Source of the DNA: Bacteroidota bacterium
Lineage (GTDB): Bacteria; Bacteroidota; Bacteroidia; Chitinophagales; Chitinophagaceae
Reading direction: 5' to 3'
NCBI GenBank assembly: GCA_016715505.1
Contig: JADJZY010000003.1
Location: 124,001-188,000 of the forward strand
Length of the DNA: 64,000 nucleotides
A program made the translations under genes and the position numbers. This document shows, one piece after another, positions 54,379 through 63,559 of this stretch. Within the stretch, counting starts at the first letter, position 1. Each line of letters opens with the position of its first letter. The notes under the pieces were generated by a model. That model did not search any database. It saw only the letters and a program-made list of their open reading frames with translations, and was not told where the DNA came from.

Positions 54379-55758
54379 ATGAGTGAACAATTAGCTCAAA
54401 ATCAAGAATCACAACCCCTTCAGGAAAGAGCGGCCAGAGAGATCGCCAATCCATTGGAATTGCTGAAAAACAGTAGTGAAAAATTAGCCAAGTTTGGTGG
54501 ATTTGATTTATTAGAATCAGCCATCGAAGGTGCCCAAAACCTCAACCCCGATCGTAAAGCCCGTCGGAATATCTTTTTAGCCGAAGAGCAGAAAAAAGAT
54601 GAACGAGCTGCATTACTCAAGGCACTCACATTATGGCAAGATGTATTGGAATCGTCCAATGATATTTCGGCCATGGTTGAAACCAGTGAGAAAAAAGCCG
54701 AGCAAGCGCAAAAAGTATTGGAAACAAATCTCGCCAAAGCCGTAGAGGAAACCAGAGATTTGGAACGTTCATATCGCAATGTGGCCTTGTTCATGAAGAA
54801 CACCGAAAGCGATAAATTAAAAAATGTTTCTTTCATCAATTGTGAGTTGGATCAGTTAAAAGATTTAGACAATACCCGCTTCATTGATCATATTTCAGAA
54901 GAACTGAAACAAAATTTTGATCGATTGGATTTGCGTCGCAACTACAGTATTTTGGTGTTACCGGGATATCTGGGTTCAAACAAGGTGGTTGAAAAATGGG
55001 CCAAGATTGTCCATGAAAATAAGGTGATGCTGGTAACAGATTTCGAACATCTGGATGAACCGGATGATGTGATGGAAATGTTTGAATTAGCGAACCTGAC
55101 CAGCGGAGATAAATTTAAATCCAATGTGATGATGACCTGTAACTGGCTAGTAGGTCGGGGTAAATTCAACGAATTAAAAGAAGAGGAAGATTTATATGTA
55201 CCAGGTTCAGGTGCACTGGCTGGTAAAGTGTATCAAACTCTCATGAGTCAGGTAACGGCCGGTAAAAAATTCGGTAGTATGAATGAAGTAGATGGCGTTC
55301 GTTTTGATTTGAAGAAAAGTGAAATTGCCAATCTCGAAAAAATGGGCCTCATACCCATGGTGAATGAATATGGAAAGGTAATGGCCTTCTCTGCCAAAAC
55401 ATTATTTAATGGCGACAACCTCGGTTTACAAACTTACTCTGTGGTTCGTGTATTTGACTATGTTACCAAAGTACTGATGGATTTTCTGAACCGTCGTGCC
55501 TTCGAAAATTTTAATTCTACCGCGAAAAAAGATTTACAAAGTCAGATCGTGAAATTCCTGGATAGCATCACCGGACCGAATAAATTGATTGAAGATTTTA
55601 CTATCAAACGTTTTGAACAAGATCCGGTACAGAAAGATAAAATACATCTCGACATTCACATGAAACCTTATTTCCCTGCCAAAAACTTCATGATTAAAAT
55701 GGAAGGTCAGAAGGGCGATGATGGTAATGCATGGGATACTGCTTACGATCAGAATTAA
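54379..55758 (+). CDS. tssC: T6SS contractile sheath large subunit TssC
   Basis: This 459-residue protein is the large sheath subunit (VipB/IglB family). Recognisable parts are LLKNSSEKLAKFGGFDLLE, DLERSYRNVALFMKN, LPGYLGSNKVVEKWAKIV and the C-terminal strand segment IHLDIHMKPYFPAKNFMIKMEG. It pairs with TssB to form the sheath and is the last gene of the plus-strand arm. An intrinsic terminator follows within 22 bases. Confidence 0.94.
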   Translation: MSEQLAQNQESQPLQERAAREIANPLELLKNSSEKLAKFGGFDLLESAIEGAQNLNPDRKARRNIFLAEEQKKDERAALLKALTLWQDVLESSNDISAMVETSEKKAEQAQKVLETNLAKAVEETRDLERSYRNVALFMKNTESDKLKNVSFINCELDQLKDLDNTRFIDHISEELKQNFDRLDLRRNYSILVLPGYLGSNKVVEKWAKIVHENKVMLVTDFEHLDEPDDVMEMFELANLTSGDKFKSNVMMTCNWLVGRGKFNELKEEEDLYVPGSGALAGKVYQTLMSQVTAGKKFGSMNEVDGVRFDLKKSEIANLEKMGLIPMVNEYGKVMAFSAKTLFNGDNLGLQTYSVVRVFDYVTKVLMDFLNRRAFENFNSTAKKDLQSQIVKFLDSITGPNKLIEDFTIKRFEQDPVQKDKIHLDIHMKPYFPAKNFMIKMEGQKGDDGNAWDTAYDQN

Positions 55759-55780
55759 TCAAATTATTTGTCAAAAAGAA

Positions 55781-55810
55781 AAAGGGGAACTGATGAGGTT
55801 CCTTTTTTTT
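55781..55810 (+). terminator. Intrinsic terminator at the end of the T6SS plus arm
   Basis: GGAAC / GTTCC stem (55786-55790 and 55798-55802) extended by A/T and G/T pairs, with loop TGATGAG, followed by T8. Confidence 0.7.
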
Positions 55811-55885
55811 ATGATCCGATTCGGCGGACGAAAGCTATTTGGAAAATGGTTTATGAGAACATTAATCATGGAATCAAATACTGCA

Positions 55886-57214
55886 TTATTTTTTGCATCG
55901 TTCTTTCATCCAGGAACTTGTGATTCTTAGCAGTTCGGGATGTATTTCCTGACTTAAAAAGGCCTTCTGATTAAAATGTGTAATCGCTTCCTGAAAATCT
56001 TTGCTGCGCAACAAGAGGTGATCCATATCCGGAATAAACTGATAAGTGGCTTGATTTGTCTGATCGGCATTTACAGTTTGCGTAATTAAATAAGGCTCAA
56101 GTGCCGAACATTGAATATAATCTGAACCGCCATGCATCACAAGGACATCTCCCCGAACCTGATGCCATGCTTTCGCTAAATCAATCGAATCCAATTGTTG
56201 CCAGAATCGCCAATGCCTGCCCCACATATCTGTTTTACCGGGTTCATATTCCAGTTCCGTTTGAACCCATGTTTTAAAAGCAGGAATACGACTCAATTCT
56301 TCCGGCGTCTTTTTGTCGACAAAAAAAGCAAAATAGATTTTTTGAATCACTCGCAAAAAATCTTCCGTTTCCTGGAAACTTTTGTTTTCGAGCAAGGGTT
56401 TTTGACCCCGATGCATTTCCAGTAAAAATTCCGACCAGGGACGAAATACGGTTCCATATACCATGATTCCTCGCGGGGCTAATTCTGCTTGAATCATAGG
56501 GGCAATGATACCGCCCATAGAATGCCCCCAGATAAAGAGTTGATGAGGATTGATACCCGGGCGTTTACTCAAAGCTTCATAGGCTCTTTCATAGATAAAA
56601 ATATCACGGCTCAAATCACTTTGCATACAAGGTGTACAATGATCAGAATCACCATTGCCTGATTTTTCAACTGTCATGACCAAAAAGCCTTGTTCAACCC
56701 AATGACGGATGAGTCGCCCATTGTAATTGTTCGGAAAATTTTCGATACTGTTGCAATTATAGCCCGGAATAAATAAAATAGCCGGTTGGGAGGGATGTGC
56801 TTTAATGGGGGTATAAATCATGGTGCGGAGCCAGCATTCACCGGTTCGTATCCACTCATAATTTAACGCACACCAATTCGGTTTATAAAGGTCTTTGGCT
56901 CTTGCCTTTGTCGCTTGATGGATAATTTTAGATTTCCGTTTATAGCTGACTTGAATAGAATCATTGGCCCTTATTTCTGACAAGATGGTATGATAGGATA
57001 CAAGACCCTGAAGTTTCTGCTGATTGATGTGGGTCAGGGTATCGCCCGATTGAAGACCCAGCTCCCTCGCGCTACCGGTATTAGAAAGTGAATCAATGAC
57101 ACATGCTCCTTGGTGTTCGGAAACATAAGCCCCCATCCACATTTTACGTCCCGGTGCTTGGGCCGATAATGTAGAGGGGAAAAAAAGCAAAATGAAAATG
57201 AAGGATTTATACAT
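55886..57214 (-). CDS. Exported PDZ and alpha/beta-hydrolase fusion protein
   Basis: This protein of about 442 residues has a signal peptide (about 1-19, ending LSAQ), an N-terminal PDZ domain (about 30-100, SARELGLQSGDTLTHINQQ) and an alpha/beta-hydrolase domain with oxyanion motif FIPGYNCNS, nucleophile Ser in WGHSMGGIIAP, Asp in MHGGSDYI and His in MDHLLL. It resembles exported peptidases or esterases of the BAAT/acyl-hydrolase type in Bacteroidota. The start overlaps the end of the TonB receptor-like gene by 8 bases, so the two were one operon. The substrate is unknown. Confidence 0.85.
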   Translation of the reverse strand: MYKSFIFILLFFPSTLSAQAPGRKMWMGAYVSEHQGACVIDSLSNTGSARELGLQSGDTLTHINQQKLQGLVSYHTILSEIRANDSIQVSYKRKSKIIHQATKARAKDLYKPNWCALNYEWIRTGECWLRTMIYTPIKAHPSQPAILFIPGYNCNSIENFPNNYNGRLIRHWVEQGFLVMTVEKSGNGDSDHCTPCMQSDLSRDIFIYERAYEALSKRPGINPHQLFIWGHSMGGIIAPMIQAELAPRGIMVYGTVFRPWSEFLLEMHRGQKPLLENKSFQETEDFLRVIQKIYFAFFVDKKTPEELSRIPAFKTWVQTELEYEPGKTDMWGRHWRFWQQLDSIDLAKAWHQVRGDVLVMHGGSDYIQCSALEPYLITQTVNADQTNQATYQFIPDMDHLLLRSKDFQEAITHFNQKAFLSQEIHPELLRITSSWMKERCKK

Positions 57215-59608
57215 TTTTACCGGCTCTTTGTTTTTCATCTTCGGCACCACCACCACGTCGTTTCGCACCAGGCACCGTATTTTTTCCGTATCGATGGGTC
57301 AGCGCCAGAATGATCGTGCGCGAATCACGTTGCACATCATATCGTTCATTGTAATTGGGATAAGTAGATTGACCGCTGAATCGGGAGGTAAAAAAGATGT
57401 CGTTAGCGCTTAATTTAAGCGTTGTTCTTTTTTGATTAAATACCTTTTGCAATGAAAGGTTAAAGGCACCAAAAGGTTTAATGCTGGTAAAAGAGTATAC
57501 TTCACGATATTGCAAATACGCATCGGCCTGCAATGAAAATGCTTGAGGCAATTGTAGCATATGAACCATCTTTGCATTAAAGGAAGTTGTTCCGGAATTG
57601 ATATCCATATTCGCTAAAACACCCATGTAACGAGAATAATAAATGGTTGTTTCATAATTCATGGTCCACCATTTAAATGGTTTTAAATTGACCGATTCAC
57701 TGAATGAAAGGATATATTGTTTGTTTAAATTTTTATTGGTTTGAATGGTAATATTACTTTGCTGTTCATCGGGAATCAGCACTTCGGTAATGCTTTTATT
57801 GATCCAGGTTGCAGACAATGTACTGAACCATTTTTGGCGAAAAGTGTGATTGATTTCGGCGATATAAGAATTTTGAGGAACCAGATAAGGATTACCAACT
57901 TTATAAGTCGTGGCATCGATAAATAGCCGAACGGGGTTCATGAGTTCATAACCGGGCCGTTGTATACGTCGGCTGAGGGATAAAGCCAGCTCATGATTTT
58001 ATTGAATGGATGACTCATAAAAAACGTTGGGAAGAGTTGCCAGTAGTTGCGGTGAAAACTTTGCCCATTGAGTTTTTGTTCACCTTTTGCGATGGTTTGT
58101 TCAGCTCTCAGGCCTATTTGAACAGCTGTTTTTTGATACTCTTTCGAAAAAGTTGCATACAGCGCATTGATATTTTCGGAGTACACAAAATGATTACTTT
58201 GTGAAAGATCAAAAACGGGTTTTCCACTCGACTTATCGAAGTATGCCATGTTATTGTCGTTCCGCACCAATGAACTTTTTAATCCGGCTTCGAGTTTACG
58301 GTTTTTGCGAAGGGGTTTTTGCAAATCAACTTTGGCAGCAAAAATATCTAATCGTCCGAGCACATCGCCTCTCAATAAATTCACAGCCTGAATTTCTTCA
58401 TGGTTCAAATTATAATAGCGGGTGACAAACTGTTGAATACCTTTTTGACCATATCGAGCGTAATCCCAATCAGTACTCAGCTCCGTTCCGGACGAGTCCA
58501 AAGTTGTTTTAGTATTGGCATTGATGCTGTAGTTAAAATATTTTTCGCGGGTCCGGTTGATAGAGGTATAATAAGATTCATCCATGCCTTGGCTATTTTC
58601 GACAAATGCGATATTATCGCCGCGTGGATTAAATTGGGTAAGTGCTCCTTGTGTAATGAGCGATAAGGAACTCTTTTTACTGAGGGTATAGTCGAGTCCT
58701 AATTTATAAATTTGATTGCTGGAAGGAAACAACAAATAGTTCGATTGCCGGTATGCGCCGGAAAGCTGACCTTGCTGATAAAATTGACGATAGAGGCTGA
58801 GATCATTAAATCCAACATTATTAAAAACATTGAGGCTGGAAAAAACATTGAGTTTTGCGCCTCTGGCATTGATATTGATTCCATTGGATGATTTGCCGTA
58901 TTGACCTCGTCCGTAGCTTAAAACCACCATTCCATTGGTCCCTCTCTTTTGGTCTTTTTTGAGTACGATATTGACGATACCCGCATTGCCTTCTGCATCG
59001 TATTTCGACGAAGGATTGCTGATGACTTCAATGCGCGCAATTTGACCGGCTGTGGTGGTTCGTAAAAGATTACTGAGTTGTGCACCGCTGAGATAAGTCA
59101 TCTTTCCATTGATCATCACCATGACGCCTCGTTTACCACGCATCGAAATTTGTCCGTTTTGGTCAACACTGAGTCCGGGTGCTTTTTGTAACACAGCAAG
59201 CGCATCGTTGGCCGGTGATTCGAGCGTATTTTCCACGTTATAAATTAATTTATCGGCTTTACGTTCTACAACGGGTTTGCTTTGTGTAATTTTTTGCTCT
59301 TGTAATAGGGTGGTGGCTTTGGGCACATGTATATCAGGCAAGGTGAGGGTGGATTGATTGAGGCTGAAGGGAGCTGTTTGTAAAAGGATTTGTTGTAAAC
59401 TTCTTATCTCAATAAAATAGGAACCAAAGGAAATGGCTTCGAATAAAAATTGTTGATCCTCACGACTGAGTTCGGCTTTTACCAGGGAGGAATCGGATGT
59501 ATTTTTCAGCAAAAGTGCATATTGATGAAACGTCGTTTCGGTGCTTTGTAATTTTCCCTGAATACGACCAGATTCTTGTGCGTGGCCTTGATCATGGAGG
59601 AAACAGCT
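57207..59608 (-). pseudogene. TonB-type outer-membrane beta-barrel receptor, broken
   Basis: The frame contains a carboxypeptidase-like regulatory region, a plug domain (about 95-185 of the open part: APGLSVDQNGQISMRGKRGVMVMINGK, IARIEVISNPSSKYDAEGNAGIVNIVLKK) and a long outer-membrane barrel. It is open up to 59608 but has no start codon; SCFLHDQGHAQ at its head looks like the end of a signal peptide. A second break, loss of one A in a run of four near 57997-58000, separates NPFNKI from HELALSLSRRIQRPGYELMNP. Either the gene is dead or both breaks are consensus errors. It belongs to a family that carries ligands across the outer membrane. Confidence 0.75.
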
Positions 59609-59854
59609 TCAACAGATGTTAAAGGTCTTGTCTGAAAGTGCTAATTTTTAGGAGGCCGTTGTGTTAGGTTTTATCCCAGTGTATGGAATGACCTTTATGG
59701 TTTATGGAGATACAACGTGGTTGCGCTTTGCGATGGTGGGAGTTAAAACGTACTAAAGTTCAAATTTGGACCAAAGATAATAGAGGGTTCATTCGTTCAA
59801 CCTAGTACAAAAGCCCCACTTGCGCCAAATGCTTGTTATGAGCTGGGGATATAC
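59609..59854. other. Upstream region of the receptor gene and spacer to the VapBC-like pair
   Basis: A minus-strand promoter (TTG at 59798-59800, TATCTTTG at 59772-59779, 18-base spacer) faces the broken receptor gene. No start codon in the receptor frame lies between the promoter and the open frame. No other gene is supported here. Confidence 0.45.
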
Positions 59855-60268
59855 TTAGTCAGATAAAGCAATAAATGTCTCCGGTGTCAGAATATCAATC
59901 GAAGCTTTTTTATAGTCTTTTACGTTTCTCGTGATGATAGTTGTCAGATTATTTTCAATTGCGCAAGAATGTTGTACTGCATCTTCAAAGTCATTGAAGT
60001 CAGAAGCTATCGCAAGATCTATTGTTTTGTTGTCAACTGGTAACACGTTTACAAGCGTTTTAAATTTACCAATCAGTTGTCTTGAGTGGTTAGAAGAGTA
60101 TTGTGAACGAAGCACATAATCTATGTTTGAAAACGATAATGAAGAAACATAAATCTTGACCTTTCTATTGTCAGCGAGTGAAAACAATATCTCAGCCGAC
60201 TTGTTGAACGGTTTACGTCCTGATAACAAGTCAATGCATACATCTGTATCAACAAATACTTTGGTCAT
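59855..60268 (-). CDS. PIN-domain ribonuclease toxin (VapC-like)
   Basis: This 137-residue PIN-domain protein has acidic active-site residues in VFVDTDVCIDLL (Asp8, Asp13 region), a central DFNDFEDAVQ and C-terminal TIITRNVKDYKKA. Such toxins cut specific RNAs. It starts 1 base after the antitoxin gene, the usual VapBC order. Length and motifs are normal. Target RNA is unknown. Confidence 0.9.
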   Translation of the reverse strand: MTKVFVDTDVCIDLLSGRKPFNKSAEILFSLADNRKVKIYVSSLSFSNIDYVLRSQYSSNHSRQLIGKFKTLVNVLPVDNKTIDLAIASDFNDFEDAVQHSCAIENNLTTIITRNVKDYKKASIDILTPETFIALSD

Positions 60269-60269
60269 G

Positions 60270-60515
60270 TTATTTTGCGTATTTGTGTAATAAATGCTTC
60301 TTATACTCCCTTTTTACGTCAAAGTTCTTTGGTAAGTCAACAACTCCAGACAAACTTTTCACGAGCGGAGTAACTTCATGCTTGTCATGTGGCACAACAA
60401 GCTTTCCGAGATAAGATTCAATCAATTTCGAAAGACTAGTATTCTTTTCTTTCGCGTAGTTCTTCGCCTGTTGGATTATCGAATTGTCCAATTTCAATGT
60501 CAATTTAGTGTCCAT
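60270..60515 (-). CDS. Antitoxin of the VapBC-like pair (DUF6364-like)
   Basis: This protein of about 81 residues begins MDTKLTLKLDNSIIQQAKNYAKEKNTSLSKLIESYL, a ribbon-helix-helix DNA-binding pattern, and ends with a basic tail that would bind the toxin. I use the ATG at 60515 because it gives a ribbon-helix-helix start. It should repress its own promoter; matching GTACGT motifs lie on both sides of the promoter box. Confidence 0.8.
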   Translation of the reverse strand: MDTKLTLKLDNSIIQQAKNYAKEKNTSLSKLIESYLGKLVVPHDKHEVTPLVKSLSGVVDLPKNFDVKREYKKHLLHKYAK

Positions 60516-60526
60516 GATGACTATTT

Positions 60527-60554
60527 GTACGTGCAAAAGTATTTATTAGTACGT
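60527..60554 (-). promoter_or_regulatory. Promoter and operator of the VapBC-like pair
   Basis: Minus strand TACTTTTG (60534-60541) is an exact -7 box. GTACGT occurs at 60527-60532 and 60549-60554, one on each side of the box, spaced 22 bases start to start, two helical turns. Confidence 0.5.
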
Positions 60555-60730
60555 AAAATTCAACATTTTCATTATCAATTATCTTGCAAATATCCATGGA
60601 ATAGATACAGCGTTCTTGATGAAAATCGTTTCCTACGCCGAAATCTAGCCCGGATAGTAGTGGAGGCCGTGCCGAAACGGATAGCCGGAAATATGCTGAA
60701 AAGAGATAGCGGCGATGCGCTCCAAAATAA

Positions 60731-61309
60731 CTATTTATGAAAGAGCATCCTGTAATCTGTCTTCACTTTACCTTTCATGATATCGTCGAGTTTGGATTTA
60801 ATCATGCGGCGTTTAAAAGGGGTGATATGATCGATGAATAATTTACCCTCGATATGATCGTATTCATGCAAAATGATGCGGGCCGTGATGCCATCAAATG
60901 TGTTGACATGATGCTGAAAATTTTCGTCCTGATACTTTAAGGTTACCTGTGGTTTACGCATCACATCTTCGCGCACTTTAGGAATGCTCAGGCAACCTTC
61001 GTTGTACTTCCATTCCACGCCTTCCAATGATTCAATATACGCATTGATAAAGACCTGCTTAATGGTTTTTTCATTGGCATAATCGGCTTTATCTTCTTCA
61101 TCGGCATTGTCGACAATTTGCTGACTATCTACCAAAAACAAACGAATGGTATGGTTGATTTGCGGTGCGGCCAATCCAACCCCATTGCTATTGTACATGG
61201 TTTCCCACATATTGCTGATCAGGGTGGAGAGCTCAGGGTATTCGGGTGTAATATCACTGCAAACTTTCCTTAAATTGGGATGTCCATATGCCACTACAGG
61301 TAAAATCAT
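60731..61309 (-). CDS. def: Peptide deformylase
   Basis: This 192-residue metalloenzyme removes the formyl group from new proteins. All three motifs are visible: GVGLAAPQ, EGCLSIP (metal-binding Cys) and HEYDHIEG (HExDH). An insertion around residues 65-85 (DNADEEDKADYANEK) is usual in Bacteroidota. The ATG at 61309 is 5 bases after a TAAATTTG -7 box, so the transcript may lack a leader. Confidence 0.96.
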   Translation of the reverse strand: MILPVVAYGHPNLRKVCSDITPEYPELSTLISNMWETMYNSNGVGLAAPQINHTIRLFLVDSQQIVDNADEEDKADYANEKTIKQVFINAYIESLEGVEWKYNEGCLSIPKVREDVMRKPQVTLKYQDENFQHHVNTFDGITARIILHEYDHIEGKLFIDHITPFKRRMIKSKLDDIMKGKVKTDYRMLFHK

Positions 61310-61314
61310 GGCTG

Positions 61315-61322
61315 CAAATTTA
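61315..61322 (-). promoter_or_regulatory. -7 promoter box of def
   Basis: Minus strand TAAATTTG (TAnnTTTG), 5 bases before the start codon. Confidence 0.45.
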
Positions 61323-61372
61323 GCGCAAATAATGCAAAGCGGATTTTTTGTTCGTTCAGGAGCCCGCAGTCT

Positions 61373-61786
61373 CTATTGAACGGTGCTCATATAACCCTGC
61401 AACAGGATGGTGGCACTGATTTCGTCAACCAGGGCTTTGTTTTGCCGATCCTTTTTTTTGAGACCACTATCAATCATCGTCCGAAAAGCCATTTTGGAAG
61501 TAAACCTTTCGTCGAGGGTGATGAGGGGCATATCCGGAAAATTGCGCTGAAAATTTTGAATAAAGGCTTCTACCAGTGGCGTGGCGTGGGTGTCTTCATT
61601 GCGAAGCGATTTTGGTAAGCCGATGCATACTTTGTCGACAGATTCGTCGTGAAAATACTTTTTTAAAAATGGGATGAGCGTAGGCGTATCGACGGTGGTC
61701 AGTCCGTTGGCAATGATTTGTAATGGATCCGTTACTGCAATGCCACATCTTTTTTTACCATAATCTATTGCGAGAATTCGTGCCAT
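61373..61786 (-). CDS. ruvX: Holliday junction resolvase-like protein RuvX/YqgF
   Basis: This 137-residue protein has an RNase H-like fold. Asp residues in ILAIDYGKKRCGIAV and the later VDEISATIL segment belong to the active site, and TLDERFTSKMA is a signature. The family resolves Holliday junctions or processes pre-16S rRNA. It begins 5 bases after the prenyltransferase stop, so the two share an operon. Confidence 0.92.
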   Translation of the reverse strand: MARILAIDYGKKRCGIAVTDPLQIIANGLTTVDTPTLIPFLKKYFHDESVDKVCIGLPKSLRNEDTHATPLVEAFIQNFQRNFPDMPLITLDERFTSKMAFRTMIDSGLKKKDRQNKALVDEISATILLQGYMSTVQ

Positions 61787-61791
61787 ATCAA

Positions 61792-62655
61792 TCAGAAACG
61801 GAATGAGAATAAAACAAATACCGCATAAATAACACTGGCAATCCCATTGGTTGTTGCAAAGGCTAAATTTACCTTGCTGATATCATTGGGTTTGACGAGG
61901 GTATGCTGATAGATCAACAAAGCATTAAATACCAAGGCACCTATCCAATAGAACAAACCCAGAGCACCCAAATAGCCAATGCTCATGATGAGTAAGCCTG
62001 TAATCATATGCAACACCACACTGGCTATAAGTGCACCCCTCCGGCCCAGCAATACCGGAATAGACTTAAGTTGATGGGCTCGGTCGAATTCTTCATCCTG
62101 TAAAGCATATAAAATATCGAAGCCGCTCACCCAGGTAAATACCACACCCGAAAAAAGCAGGGGCAACCAATGAAAGTAAGCCGTAACTGCTAAATACGCA
62201 CCAATCGGCGCCAATGCCAAACCTAGCCCAAGTACCAAATGGCAAAGCGGGGTGAAGCGTTTGGTATAACTGTAAAATAAAATAACAAATAAGGCCACCG
62301 GCGATAAATAAAAACAAAGCGGGTTGATGAACCAGGTGACCACAATGAATAAAATGCTGTTGATGGCCACAAACAATGCAGCTTTGGGTTTGGAGATAAT
62401 ACCGGCCGGAATTTCACGCACTGCGGTTCGGGGATTGAGTTTGTCGAATTTTTCGTCGATATATCGGTTAAAGGCCATGGCAGCACTTCGCGCAAATACC
62501 ATACACAATACCACCGCAAGGAGAATGCGCCATTCAAACGGTTTGCCCTCGTACCAAACGGCTAAAAACAATCCGATGAGTGCAAAGGGCAACGCAAAAA
62601 TGGTATGGCTGAATTTAATGAGCGACAGATAATGTTGGATGCGTTGCAAAAACAA
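61792..62655 (-). CDS. UbiA-family prenyltransferase (menaquinone type, MqnP-like)
   Basis: This 287-residue membrane protein has about eight or nine segments. Both Asp-rich prenyl-diphosphate motifs are present: NRYIDEKFDKLNPRT and DILYALQDEEFD. The start is a TTG at 62655; there is no in-frame ATG upstream, and the N-terminus IQHYLSLIKFSHTIFALPFALIG matches UbiA-like proteins of this phylum. It attaches a polyprenyl chain to an aromatic acid. As mqnC is in the window, the futalosine-pathway MqnP role is likely. It leads an operon with ruvX. Confidence 0.88.
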   Translation of the reverse strand: MFLQRIQHYLSLIKFSHTIFALPFALIGLFLAVWYEGKPFEWRILLAVVLCMVFARSAAMAFNRYIDEKFDKLNPRTAVREIPAGIISKPKAALFVAINSILFIVVTWFINPLCFYLSPVALFVILFYSYTKRFTPLCHLVLGLGLALAPIGAYLAVTAYFHWLPLLFSGVVFTWVSGFDILYALQDEEFDRAHQLKSIPVLLGRRGALIASVVLHMITGLLIMSIGYLGALGLFYWIGALVFNALLIYQHTLVKPNDISKVNLAFATTNGIASVIYAVFVLFSFRF

Positions 62656-62671
62656 ACTGAATGGATTTTGA

Positions 62672-62679
62672 CAAAGATA
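62672..62679 (-). promoter_or_regulatory. -7 promoter box of the prenyltransferase gene
   Basis: Minus strand TATCTTTG, exact TAnnTTTG, 16 bases before the TTG start; this supports that start. Confidence 0.5.
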
Positions 62680-62725
62680 CGTGCTGTGCTTGAATACGAC
62701 GCATCTGCTATCCTGCCCAAGGTCC

Positions 62726-63556
62726 TTATTTTTTTCGTGCCACTACCAATACCGAACCTCCAAATGGGAGTGACTGACCTTGTTGAATTTTGTTTAACTC
62801 ATATCGCCAAAGAGCATCGAGTGATTGCTGCAGGAGTCCGCCTCTTTTGGCGTGTTCTTTTTGATGGGTGGTGTTTTGTCCGGCTTTGTGATGAATACCC
62901 AATCGACTCGGAATGGTTCGAAATAGAAATACCGGTACAATGAGCAGTGAAAAAATATAGGTGCTATAAACGATTTCGAAACCCGCATCGCAGAGTTTTT
63001 GTTCCATGTTGGCCCGGGTATAACGCCTGAAATGTCCGGCATCTTCATCTTCTTTCGACCATAAACTTTGATACGCCGGAACGGAGATCAAAACATGGCC
63101 ATTGTTTTGCAGCAGCTCGTGAATGGATTTTAAAAAAGGAAGATCAGCTTCTATATGTTCAACCACATCAAATAATCCAATGGCCGGAATGCTATTCGGA
63201 AAAAAGTCGGCATCTTCCAGGGTGGAGCAGATGATGTTTTGCAGGCCTCTTTGTTGGGCATTGCGACAACCCTGATACCCCGGCTCTACCAATACAGTTT
63301 GAATACCTTGCTGTTGCAGAGCCCTTGAAACAAAACCATTCCCACCACCCACATCAAAAAACACCTGAGCACCGACATATTTTTGAATACAGGTTCGGAT
63401 GCAATTGTTGCGATGTTTGAACCAAAAACTGGAATCTTCCAGTTGAAAACAATGTTGATTACCCGATTCGGGATATGAAATGCGCCGATCGGATTTGGAG
63501 AAATAAATGCCCTCGCGCTGCTGAAGTTCCCGGCTATATTGTTGAATATCGAACAT
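62726..63556 (-). CDS. Class I SAM-dependent methyltransferase
   Basis: This 276-residue protein has a Rossmann SAM-binding core: FFDVGGGNGFVSRAL (motif I), TVLVEPG, and GLFDVVEHIEADLPFL (motif for the active loop), then LLQNNGHVLISVPAY. The opening segment (CFQLEDSSFWFKHRNN) is like methyltransferases in surface-polysaccharide loci. It starts 3 bases after the aminotransferase stop, so it is probably part of a glycan or lipid sugar cluster that continues outside the window. The substrate is unknown. Confidence 0.85.
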   Translation of the reverse strand: MFDIQQYSRELQQREGIYFSKSDRRISYPESGNQHCFQLEDSSFWFKHRNNCIRTCIQKYVGAQVFFDVGGGNGFVSRALQQQGIQTVLVEPGYQGCRNAQQRGLQNIICSTLEDADFFPNSIPAIGLFDVVEHIEADLPFLKSIHELLQNNGHVLISVPAYQSLWSKEDEDAGHFRRYTRANMEQKLCDAGFEIVYSTYIFSLLIVPVFLFRTIPSRLGIHHKAGQNTTHQKEHAKRGGLLQQSLDALWRYELNKIQQGQSLPFGGSVLVVARKK

Positions 63557-63559
63557 GTG

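Noticed and set aside
43622..55758. Contractile phage tail, R-type pyocin or eCIS
   Set aside because: ClpV, TssK, TssB/TssC, TssN and TssO are T6SS-specific, and no tape measure, capsid or lysis genes are present.
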